A DNA stretch of 64,000 bases, taken from contig JBCDIL010000001.1 of assembly GCA_038749025.1 (NCBI GenBank), positions 62,001 through 126,000 of the forward strand, written 5' to 3'. Made by a program: the position numbers and the translations under genes. The notes beneath the pieces are model-generated. The model was not told where the DNA came from, made no database searches, and saw only the letters and a list, made by a program, of their open reading frames with translations. The stretch is from JBCAXA01 sp038749025 (GTDB lineage: Bacteria; Pseudomonadota; Gammaproteobacteria; Steroidobacterales; Woeseiaceae). How positions within the stretch are numbered: the stretch's first letter is position 1; each line of letters opens with the position of its first letter. This document shows positions 8,721 through 15,952 of the stretch, in pieces.

Positions 8721-8737
8721 AAATGTTCGGACAATTT
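8721..8737. promoter_or_regulatory. Imperfect palindrome related to the 7033 site, probable operator
   Basis: AAATGTTCGGACAATTT; its core ATGTTCGGACA matches ATGTCCGGACA of the perfect palindrome at 7033-7050 at 10 of 11 positions. It sits in the 79-base divergent promoter region between the two isochorismatase-fold genes, so one bound factor could control both directions. Confidence 0.55.
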
Positions 8738-8777
8738 AGCTCAAATAGAAATGGACCGCACGTCACGGGAGTGTGTA

Positions 8778-9416
8778 ATGAGCCAGTTCGACGCTGCCAC
8801 ATATGGCGGCCAATCCGTCGGTTTCGGACAGCGGCCCGCTGTTCTAGTTGTCGATTTTCAATGCGGCTTTACCGACCCGACCTACCCGATTGGCCGCTCC
8901 GATCATGTGCAGCGGGCGGTCGAGAACACAGCGACACTGCTTAAAGTAGCGAAGGCGTTGAACATTCCAGTCGCCTCTTGCCGTACGGCCTGGAAGAACG
9001 CTGACGATATGAGTCATTGGAAAATCCCGGCGTTATACGACGGCAGTTTCTTCTCTGGTCATCCAGCGACCGAAATCGACACCCGGATCTCCGATCCTGA
9101 CTACCACTTCGAGTTTACGAAGACGGCACCCTCGATTTTTTTCCGGACGCCGCTCGCAACGTGGCTGACTAAACTCGGTATCGACACCACCATCATCACC
9201 GGTTGCACGACGTCCGGTTGCGTGCGGGCCTCGATCGTTGACGGTTTCTCGCACGGGTACCGCGTTATCGTTCCGGAAGAGTGCTGCGGCGATCAGGAAG
9301 CGGGGCCGCACAACGACAACTTGCGCGACTGCGGCCGGCGCTATGCCGATGTTGTCACGCTCGAGCACGTAGTCGAGCACCTACAACACCAATTCGGCCA
9401 GCGCGAGAGCGCCTAA
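8778..9416 (+). CDS. Isochorismatase-family hydrolase (2), N-carbamoylsarcosine amidase-like
   Basis: Start at the ATG of MSQFDAATYGG, behind GGGAGTG. The product has 212 residues. The triad is visible: Asp in AVLVVDFQCGF, Lys in FEFTKTAPSIFF, and Cys in TGCTTSGCVRAS. The later segment PEECCGDQEAGPHNDNLRDCGRRYADV is typical of the N-carbamoylsarcosine amidase / maleamate amidase (NicF-like) branch of the fold. It is followed 52 bases later by an alpha/beta-hydrolase-fold gene on the same strand, an arrangement that recalls the NicF/NicD pair of nicotinate breakdown, but I cannot assign that pathway here. The upstream region carries the shared palindrome. Confidence 0.88.
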   Translation: MSQFDAATYGGQSVGFGQRPAVLVVDFQCGFTDPTYPIGRSDHVQRAVENTATLLKVAKALNIPVASCRTAWKNADDMSHWKIPALYDGSFFSGHPATEIDTRISDPDYHFEFTKTAPSIFFRTPLATWLTKLGIDTTIITGCTTSGCVRASIVDGFSHGYRVIVPEECCGDQEAGPHNDNLRDCGRRYADVVTLEHVVEHLQHQFGQRESA

Positions 9417-9468
9417 CCCGCCTTCATTCGATTAACCCAACGGGCGCTGCGCCGCCCGGGAGCCTGTT

Positions 9469-10272
9469 ATGCCTATCGCGACGATCAACAACCATCAGAT
9501 GTATTACGAGATTCACGGCCAGGGCAAGCCGGCCGTTTACATCGGTGGCTGGGATACTTTTTGCCATGGTCGCCACCATTACCTCGCCCGCGGGATCACC
9601 GACGAGCATCAGGTATTGATCATCGACTACCGCGGTATCGGCGACTCGGATGACGACCCGTCCGTACCAGCAACCACCGAGCTGCAAGCCGACGACATCA
9701 TCGAACTACTCGATCAACTCGGCTGGAAGGAAACCTACTTCATAGGCCTCGTCGGTATCGGTGCGTGCATCGGCCATTGGGTGGCATTGAAGCGGCCCGA
9801 CCTCGTTCGCTGCATGGTCAACATGGGTTGCTGGGTGCATTCGGACAAGACGCTGACCGACATCCTGAACGGCTTTGGCGCTATCCATGAACACGCCGGC
9901 TTCGCGGCGTTTCAGGAGATGGTCGCCGCCATGTCGTTCCGGCCAGACTACTACGAAGACAAACGCGATGTCTTGCTCGGGCCGAACGGGGTCTGGGGGG
10001 CATTGAACGGTCGGCTGCCCGCGCATCTGAGGTTTATCGAAGCCTGCGTCACCCACGATATTCGTGACCGTCTTGGCGACATTCCTCACCCAACGCTGGT
10101 GGTGCATGCCGGCCGCGACACGATAACCGGCCCTTGGTCAACGTTACCGTTGGAACAAGGGCTACCTAATGGCGAAGGGGTCACGATGGAAGAAGTCGCC
10201 CATGTTGTCGCTGGCAAGGCCGAGAAAATCGCATTTAACGAGATCGTATTCCCGTTCCTGGCTAAGCACTAA
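9469..10272 (+). CDS. Alpha/beta-hydrolase-fold protein lacking the usual serine
   Basis: A 267-residue alpha/beta-hydrolase-fold protein; the ATG follows GGGAG. The oxyanion region (IGGWDTF), the D-Y-R-G-I-G-D-S turn, the acid in VVHAGRDTITGPW and the terminal His in VAHVVAG all match the fold. The nucleophile elbow does not: where relatives have V-G-H-S-M-G the sequence is V95-G-I-G98-A-C100, so Gly98 takes the place of the catalytic Ser. Either the protein is not a Ser hydrolase, Cys100 contributes, or it acts as a lyase or binding protein. It is probably co-transcribed with the isochorismatase-fold gene upstream. Confidence 0.85.
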   Translation: MPIATINNHQMYYEIHGQGKPAVYIGGWDTFCHGRHHYLARGITDEHQVLIIDYRGIGDSDDDPSVPATTELQADDIIELLDQLGWKETYFIGLVGIGACIGHWVALKRPDLVRCMVNMGCWVHSDKTLTDILNGFGAIHEHAGFAAFQEMVAAMSFRPDYYEDKRDVLLGPNGVWGALNGRLPAHLRFIEACVTHDIRDRLGDIPHPTLVVHAGRDTITGPWSTLPLEQGLPNGEGVTMEEVAHVVAGKAEKIAFNEIVFPFLAKH

Positions 10273-10583
10273 GCGCCGAGCCGGCGGTGGCAGTCGACGC
10301 CGACTACCTGCAATGCTATGCGACGGGAGCGGACCTCAACAACTGGTTGCGGTTCGTCTCTGCGGAGACGGACTGCCGGGTTTTCGAATTTTCGTCACGT
10401 GTCGATCAAAAAGCGTTCGAGCTTCGAGATCTCGCCGAGTTACAGCAAGAGCGTCCTGAATAGCGGTGGCGCGGCCTTGCACATCTAGACCCTGACTCGA
10501 ATGGCATCTCGGTGTTACGGTAGTGTTTGCAACAAGAATTGAGCGTCTCGGCCGCTGGATCGGCGGCGGCGCTTATCAAAGCG
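10273..10583. other. 311-base gap with only a weak small-gene candidate
   Basis: Between the alpha/beta-hydrolase gene and the next clear gene. I see no strong terminator or promoter here. The one item of note is a short open frame at 10287-10463, listed separately. Confidence 0.4.
10287..10463 (+). CDS. Possible small protein, 58 residues
   Basis: A GTG-started frame encoding VAVDADYLQCYATGADLNNW and then a mixed charged/aromatic sequence ending QQERPE. The composition looks like real protein rather than noise, but the ribosome site is weak and I recognise no family. It could be a remnant of a larger gene. Low certainty. Confidence 0.25.
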   Translation: MAVDADYLQCYATGADLNNWLRFVSAETDCRVFEFSSRVDQKAFELRDLAELQQERPE

Positions 10584-11348
10584 ATGCTCTTCAGAAGAAT
10601 AAGTAAGCACGTCAAAGACCAAAACTGGTTCGCCGTCGGCATCGATTTCGCCATCGTTGTTGTTGGGGTTGTGCTCGGCATCGAGGTCGCGAATTGGAGC
10701 GATGCAAGAGCCGACACTCGTCTTGGGGCAACCTACGTGCGCCAGCTGGTCGAGGACCTAGAGACAGACCTCGCTAACTCCGCGGCGATGGCCAGTTACC
10801 ACGCCGTTGTACTCGAAAACGTTGTGGCAGCGACTAAGCTGCTTGCCAATCCAAAGTCGGACGACAAGGCGCTCGTTGTCGCCGCGTACCGCGCCAGCGA
10901 AATCACCAACAACCCGGCTAATCGAGAAACGTGGGACCAAATAGTTTCCGCTGGCCATCTTGGTTTACTGCCGCAAGCGGCCTTCGATCAAGGAATCGCC
11001 AACTACTACTCGATTGCCGGCGCGAACGACACGAGTACTTACTTGCTCGAATCGTCCGACTACCGCAAAGCCGTGCGAACCGTTATCCCGCTGGCGGTGC
11101 AGCTCGCTATTCGTGAACACTGCAGCGATGAGATGAACGAAAATGGTTTTATTGTTGGGTTCGTTGGCGACTGCAATTTGGACGGAATCGCGGACGAATT
11201 ACCGGCGACGGCAACCGCTCTGCGGGCATCGGCGTCAATCCGACAACACCTTCCCTACCAGTACTCACTCGTGGCAATCGTCTACGCCAACCACGAACAA
11301 GATACATTGCTGGTCAAGCAATTGCTCGCTGCGCTAAACGCCGAATGA
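10584..11348 (+). CDS. Membrane-anchored hypothetical protein
   Basis: I start it at the ATG of MLFRRISKHVKDQNW; a TTG at 10527 is an upstream alternative with a leader of low complexity. The 254-residue product has a basic N-terminus, one strong membrane segment (residues 16-35, FAVGIDFAIVVVGVVLGIEV) and a long helical, mostly soluble remainder. The layout (short basic start, one helix ending in a G-I-E-V-A-N-W motif, then alpha-helical body) is common in a group of uncharacterised proteobacterial proteins annotated as domains of unknown function. Nothing suggests an enzyme. The following gene encodes a Tdi1/DUF1851-like protein, but the two are 28 bases apart and need not be linked. Confidence 0.68.
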   Translation: MLFRRISKHVKDQNWFAVGIDFAIVVVGVVLGIEVANWSDARADTRLGATYVRQLVEDLETDLANSAAMASYHAVVLENVVAATKLLANPKSDDKALVVAAYRASEITNNPANRETWDQIVSAGHLGLLPQAAFDQGIANYYSIAGANDTSTYLLESSDYRKAVRTVIPLAVQLAIREHCSDEMNENGFIVGFVGDCNLDGIADELPATATALRASASIRQHLPYQYSLVAIVYANHEQDTLLVKQLLAALNAE

Positions 11349-11376
11349 CCCGCCCGGGGCACCGCTGCATACACCG

Positions 11377-11844
11377 ATGGACGTTAACGACTATTTGATC
11401 GATCAAGCCGGTCACGACTGGCCGACGCTGCTGGAAGATTGGTCATGGCTGCTGCCGGAGACATTCACGCTTTGGTTGGTTAACCGTTTTGGCGACCTTT
11501 TTATCGTTGTAGACGACGGCTCGGTCCACATGCTCGATTGCGGCGCGGGCTCGATCACTCGGCTCGCCGATGACCGTGATCACTTTGCGTCACTTATCGG
11601 CGAGAGCGACAATGCCGGTAATTGGTTGATGATCGCCTTGGTAGATGATTGCGTTGCGGCCGGTCTAACGCTAGCCGGAAGCGAGATCTACAGCTACAAG
11701 ACACCGCCGAATCTTGGCGGCGAGTACGCGGTCGCCAACACGGAAATCGCCGATCTGGCGGTTCACTTTTCGGTCAACGGCCAGCTACAAGAGCGAATCA
11801 AAGATCTGCCGGTTGGGACCACGATAGATCGAGTCAAGATCTAA
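11377..11844 (+). CDS. DUF1851 / Tdi1-like domain protein
   Basis: A 155-residue protein that resembles the DUF1851 / T6SS immunity protein Tdi1 C-terminal domain: WSWLLPETFTLWLVNRFGDLFIV near the start, VHMLDCGAGSITRLADD in the middle, and YSYKTPPNLGGEYAVANTEIADLAVHFSVNGQL towards the end are the family hallmarks. In Agrobacterium, Tdi1 protects against the DNase effector Tde1; many homologues are orphans like this one. No type VI secretion gene or toxin gene is visible nearby, so an immunity function here is only a possibility. Confidence 0.75.
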   Translation: MDVNDYLIDQAGHDWPTLLEDWSWLLPETFTLWLVNRFGDLFIVVDDGSVHMLDCGAGSITRLADDRDHFASLIGESDNAGNWLMIALVDDCVAAGLTLAGSEIYSYKTPPNLGGEYAVANTEIADLAVHFSVNGQLQERIKDLPVGTTIDRVKI

Positions 11845-11938
11845 AGCGGATTGGCCCGCGCGAGTGAGTAAAGCCGGGCGGCGACCCGCCTGGCCGATCA
11901 TTAATGAATGGACACAAGCTTTGGCGACTAGTAAGTCG

Positions 11939-14083
11939 TCAGAAACGCGCCCCGAACATGACGCCGAACGTCCGTACCGCACTGTAGCTGACGGTTGTGC
12001 CATCCCATACAACGTAATCCTCATCGGTCAAGTTGCGGATGTAAACACTCGCGTAGCGGTCCTCATTGTCGTAACGCAAGCTCGTATTGAACACCGTGTG
12101 TTGTTCGTTCTCGAACGTGTTAGCGGCGCCAGGGAATGAATCATCTTGGTAGTTGAGATTCACGTCCCAAGCAAGGTTATTCATGGCGAACCAGGTTACA
12201 CCCACATTACCGGACCACTCCGGCGCGAACGGGAAGGTGTTCCCCGAGAAGTCACCAATAGCACCGGCATCGAAGTCATCGAAGACACTGTCGTTGTAGG
12301 CGAACGACAGATACATATCGACCGTATCGTTCGGCGCCCATTCAACCAGACCTTCTAAACCCCGTTGCGTCGATTTACCGGCGTTCCGGATGACATTGAA
12401 ATTCGAACCGTCCTCGCGAACGCTGACCTGTTGGTCTTCCCATTGCGTGTAGAAGAGATTGGCCATTACGGTGACGGAGTCGTCGAACAACCCTTCTGAA
12501 CGCCAGGCAAGCTCAACCGTGCGAGTGAACTCTGGATCGTACGCAAACGCGCCGGACTCAATACTCAGCGCGACACCACCCGCCCGGTAATCCTCTTTGT
12601 ACACCAGGCTCAAGTTGTTTTTCTCGTTGACCCGCCAGGTCGCCGATAAGCTCGGCAGAAACTCGACGAAATCATTGTCGCCGGTGATATCACCGAGAAT
12701 GATCGGTAGAAGCTGTGTGTTTGCTGCCGCTGCCGACGTGATATCTTGGTCCTCGGAATCGACACGCATCCCGATACGCAGCGAGAACGCATCGCCGATA
12801 TCGCGTTCATACTCGCCGAACAAGGCATAGTTCTGACGGTCGCCGTCTGTCGTGTTCGTGATAATGATTTCCGGTGGAAACAGCGGTAGGAATGCTGGCG
12901 GAATCAACCCGAACGAAGCCAGCGCTGCCGGGTCCGTGATGACGAACACCGACGAATCAAACTTCTGCGTCTCGCTCCAGAAACCCACCAAAAAGTTCTG
13001 CGTTTCGCCTTCGTAACTAACCAGTAACTCAGCGGTCAGGTTTTCCCGCTCGGTTTCGGTCTGGGTTACCTGCCCAGGGGCAGCCGTACCATCAAAATCG
13101 TTAAGTAGATCGGTTTCTTCAGTCAGGAACGTGACGGTGCCCTTGACCGACAGCGCATCGGAGAACCGCCAGTCGAGACTTTGCGCAATCGACTCGATTA
13201 GGTTGTCGCGCTCTTCGACGGTATCGGTGGGTCTGTCCCGTGTAGTTAGAGGCAGCGCTCCCGGGAAAAACTCCGGCCGCAGCACGTACGTGTTGCCCTC
13301 TAGGGACTCGCTGCGATTAAAAGTCGTTACCGCTTTTATCGACTCATCCGTGTTGGCGTAGAGCAATTTGAAACGACCGTTGGTCCGATCTTCAGGCGCA
13401 TTGAAGTCGTTGCGTGTCGTGTTGATGACGTACCCATCGAAGTCATCGCGATTAATGACCGCGCGCACCGCCCAATTGTCGCTGAGCGGCTGATTGACCA
13501 TCGCATTAACCTGGTAGCCGAACGAGCTGTGCTGCTCGCCGTACTTTAAACCCCCTTGAAACGCGGCCTCTTGCTCAAAGCTCGGATCGTTTGTTCGAAT
13601 CTCGATCGTACCAACCATCGCCGAGCCGCCACGGCTAGTCGACTGTCCGCCGCGGAAAACCTCAACTTGTTGAGCGTCAAACAAATTGAACGGGTCACGG
13701 CGAATCGAGTCAGGCGTCTGCCTAACCCCGTCAAGAAACACCGACAGCGTGCTACCGAACGTCGTTCCACCGCTGGTACCGGTATGGCTAACGCCACGAA
13801 TAGCGATGCCACCGTCGTCGTATTGCATGACGCCGGGCGTGCGTTGAATAACGTCCTCGAGGTTCAGCATGTTGCGCTGCTCGAGCATCTCTTCGTTGGT
13901 TATCGCGACGCTGGCGTAAGTATCTTGAATCGAGCGATCTCTGAGCTCTCCGTAGACCGTGATTGTCTCAAGTTGCTCGTCGTCGGTTGCTTCGTTGCCA
14001 GACTGCTGATCTTGTGCGAACGCACTTTGTATTCCTGCCGCAAGGCAAAGCGCCAGTGCGGTGTGGTGATGCACGGGTGACAT
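11939..14083 (-). CDS. TonB-dependent outer-membrane receptor (1)
   Basis: Start at the ATG of MSPVHHHTALALCLAAG, which gives a signal peptide ending near AFAQ; an ATG 10 codons upstream is less likely. About 714 residues. A TonB-box-like ETITVYG follows the signal, then the plug domain (EDVIQRTPGVMQYDDGGIAIRG, QQVEVFRGGQSTSRGG) and the barrel with a terminal Phe (FGVMFGARF), as outer-membrane proteins require. It imports a siderophore, haem or other large substrate using TonB energy. A Fur-box-like sequence lies 50-68 bases upstream, which suggests iron control. The gene is preceded on the same strand by a small membrane protein gene. Confidence 0.92.
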   Translation of the reverse strand: MSPVHHHTALALCLAAGIQSAFAQDQQSGNEATDDEQLETITVYGELRDRSIQDTYASVAITNEEMLEQRNMLNLEDVIQRTPGVMQYDDGGIAIRGVSHTGTSGGTTFGSTLSVFLDGVRQTPDSIRRDPFNLFDAQQVEVFRGGQSTSRGGSAMVGTIEIRTNDPSFEQEAAFQGGLKYGEQHSSFGYQVNAMVNQPLSDNWAVRAVINRDDFDGYVINTTRNDFNAPEDRTNGRFKLLYANTDESIKAVTTFNRSESLEGNTYVLRPEFFPGALPLTTRDRPTDTVEERDNLIESIAQSLDWRFSDALSVKGTVTFLTEETDLLNDFDGTAAPGQVTQTETERENLTAELLVSYEGETQNFLVGFWSETQKFDSSVFVITDPAALASFGLIPPAFLPLFPPEIIITNTTDGDRQNYALFGEYERDIGDAFSLRIGMRVDSEDQDITSAAAANTQLLPIILGDITGDNDFVEFLPSLSATWRVNEKNNLSLVYKEDYRAGGVALSIESGAFAYDPEFTRTVELAWRSEGLFDDSVTVMANLFYTQWEDQQVSVREDGSNFNVIRNAGKSTQRGLEGLVEWAPNDTVDMYLSFAYNDSVFDDFDAGAIGDFSGNTFPFAPEWSGNVGVTWFAMNNLAWDVNLNYQDDSFPGAANTFENEQHTVFNTSLRYDNEDRYASVYIRNLTDEDYVVWDGTTVSYSAVRTFGVMFGARF

Positions 14084-14132
14084 CGGCGTGCTCCCCAATT
14101 GAGCGAATCTCAAATGAGAGGCTAGTGCAGAT

Positions 14133-14151
14133 GCTAATGAATATCAATTAC
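14133..14151. promoter_or_regulatory. Possible Fur box
   Basis: GCTAATGAATATCAATTAC matches the 19-base consensus GATAATGATAATCATTATC at 13 of 19 positions, including the TAATGA and ATCA cores. It is 50-68 bases upstream of the receptor gene start, where a repressor would block the promoter. Moderate support. Confidence 0.45.
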
Positions 14152-14217
14152 ATCGTGATTATGACAAATACTGATCCGACCGGCGGCCCAGCGGGCCATG
14201 CGGACAACCGCCGATGG

Positions 14218-14562
14218 CTAATCGTGCCGCGAAACCTTCTGGCTCGGCTCATCGGCATGCGACACCGGCAATGAGTCGGCTTCGTACGCCGGCCCCTTCA
14301 TGATATGCACGATGATGCAGCCGATAGCGACAGTGACGAGTGCCGTAATGAACGTGACTTCCGTAGCGATCGCGAAAATATCGACGGTACGGATCGCCTT
14401 GTCAGCAGATGCCTTTGTCGCGTCCGAATGCCAGCGGACAATGAACGGTAGGCAAGCTATCGCCAACGTGCCGATAAGAAACACACGCGGCAACGCGGCG
14501 AAGATTTTCACCTCGAGACCGGGCGGCGTTAGCCGGCCATGACGTTTCTTAAGCCAGTTCAT
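14218..14562 (-). CDS. Small two-helix membrane protein
   Basis: A 114-residue protein; the ATG follows GAGGATC, 12 bases after the end of the CoA-transferase gene, so it should be part of that operon. Two hydrophobic helices are clear: residues 20-43 (IFAALPRVFLIGTLAIACLPFI) and about 63-90 (VDIFAIATEVTFITALVTVAIG). The C-terminal tail is polar. I do not recognise a family. It sits between a CoA-transferase gene and a TonB receptor gene, so a role with uptake is possible but unproven. Confidence 0.65.
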   Translation of the reverse strand: MNWLKKRHGRLTPPGLEVKIFAALPRVFLIGTLAIACLPFIVRWHSDATKASADKAIRTVDIFAIATEVTFITALVTVAIGCIIVHIMKGPAYEADSLPVSHADEPSQKVSRHD

Positions 14563-14574
14563 TGCCGATCCTCG

Positions 14575-15762
14575 CTAGATCGCGCCGCTGTCTTTCAACG
14601 AGTCGAGTTCCGCACCTAAGCCGAGCTCCTGGCCAAGAATCTGCTCGTTGTCGGCCCCAAGCCCGTTGCCCGGCGCGGCATTGAAACGCTGGTTGTTCCA
14701 TTTCAATGGGCTGCGCAAGGCCCGGTAAGTCGTGCCGGAGCGATGCGGCATCTCCTGGATCATATCGATGTCTTTGACAAACGGATTGTCCAGCGCCTCG
14801 GGCAACGCATAGACCGGCGCAACCGGCACTTTGGTCTGGAGCTTATCGATCCAATTCGCTGTGGTGTCTTTCGAGAATGCCGCATCGAGTAACGGTGTGA
14901 GTTCATCGCGATGCCGGCTGCGTGCGGCAATGGTGGCGAACCGTTCATCGTCGCCGAGCTCCGGTACGCCGAGCACATCGATTAGCAGCGTCCAGAATTT
15001 CTCGGTCATCGCCATGATGAAAATCCAGCCGTCGCCGGTTTCGTAGAGTTGTACCGGTGTGTTGGCTGGGTGAGCGCTGCGAGCGATGCGACCGGTTTTG
15101 ACGCCGTGGTTCAGGTACCACGTTCCGGGATAGGTCAGCTGGTGCAGAGCGACGTCGAACAGCGACGTATCAACATCGCAACCACCGTCGCGATCGCGGG
15201 CGATCAAGGCTGCCAGCGTGCCGAAGCCGGCGACAACGCCGGTCATGAAATCGATCATCGACAGACCGAACCGTGCCGGCGGCGCATCGGGCTCACCGGT
15301 TAAATCCAGAAAACCACACTCAGCCTGCATCAAATAGTCGTAGCCGGGCCAATCCGCCCGGTCGTTGTCGCGCCCGTAGGCGGAAATGTGGGTGCAAATA
15401 ATTGACGGTTTAACGTCTTTCAGGCTCGCATAGTCGAGGCCCAGCTTCGCCGGCTGATTGCCGCGCAGGTTATTCCAGACGACATCTGCCGTTTCGACCA
15501 GCTTGTGCAGAACACGTTGGCCATCAGGGTGTTTCAGGTCGATCGTGACGCTTTTCTTGTTCAGATTGAACGCTTGAAAGTAGGCACTGTCGTCGTCCGT
15601 CAGGAGGTGCTCACCGGTTTGTCGCGCCGGATCGCCGCCGAACCGGCGGTTTTCCAGCTTAATTACTTCCGCACCGAGATCGGCCAGATACATCGACCCG
15701 TAAGGTCCCGCCCCAAACTGCTCGATCGCCAGTATCCGGAGGCCTTGTAGTGGCTTGTTCAT
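14575..15762 (-). CDS. Class III (CaiB/BaiF) CoA-transferase (1)
   Basis: Start at the ATG of MNKPLQGLRILAIEQFGAGP, 395 residues; longer in-frame starts would run through the operator region. Family III features: GPYGSMYLADLGAEVIKLENRRFGGDPAR near the start, NLNKKSVTIDLKHPDG, the loop with the expected catalytic Asp region (GYDYLMQAECGFLDLTG), and FGLSMIDFMTGVVAG. These enzymes move CoA between organic acids, usually opening an acid's catabolism. A TGTATACA operator half-pair is 21 bases upstream of the start and a second one 96 bases upstream, shared with the divergent hydantoinase-like genes. Probably one step of the same pathway as those genes. Confidence 0.92.
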   Translation of the reverse strand: MNKPLQGLRILAIEQFGAGPYGSMYLADLGAEVIKLENRRFGGDPARQTGEHLLTDDDSAYFQAFNLNKKSVTIDLKHPDGQRVLHKLVETADVVWNNLRGNQPAKLGLDYASLKDVKPSIICTHISAYGRDNDRADWPGYDYLMQAECGFLDLTGEPDAPPARFGLSMIDFMTGVVAGFGTLAALIARDRDGGCDVDTSLFDVALHQLTYPGTWYLNHGVKTGRIARSAHPANTPVQLYETGDGWIFIMAMTEKFWTLLIDVLGVPELGDDERFATIAARSRHRDELTPLLDAAFSKDTTANWIDKLQTKVPVAPVYALPEALDNPFVKDIDMIQEMPHRSGTTYRALRSPLKWNNQRFNAAPGNGLGADNEQILGQELGLGAELDSLKDSGAI

Positions 15763-15782
15763 AGAACGAATGCCTGCTTGAC

Positions 15783-15792
15783 TGTATACAAT
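15783..15792. promoter_or_regulatory. GntR-type operator copy 1 (TGTATACAAT)
   Basis: TGTATACA palindrome with a one-sided AT extension, 21 bases upstream of the CoA-transferase start. Together with the copy centred 75 bases away it forms the first of three operator pairs in this window. GntR/FCD proteins commonly bind palindromes of this kind, and a GntR/FCD gene lies at 21227-21907. Confidence 0.65.
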
Positions 15793-15855
15793 CAGCCCGC
15801 GCATAGCCGTGATTACACCGTGCATAACGGCATATAGCTGGCGCGGCCCAGGCCC

Positions 15856-15867
15856 ATTGTATACAAT
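15856..15867. promoter_or_regulatory. GntR-type operator copy 2 (ATTGTATACAAT)
   Basis: A perfect 12-base palindrome in the divergent region between the CoA-transferase and hydantoinase-like genes, 86 bases upstream of the latter. Identical core to copies at 15783, 22854, 22918, 30149 and 30341. Confidence 0.75.
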
Positions 15868-15952
15868 CCAGCTCGTTGTCTCCCGTCCAACAGCCGTCGC
15901 GCATGGGGCGCCTAGGCGCCTGTCACGGCCTGCAAAAACAAGGAAAAACGCC

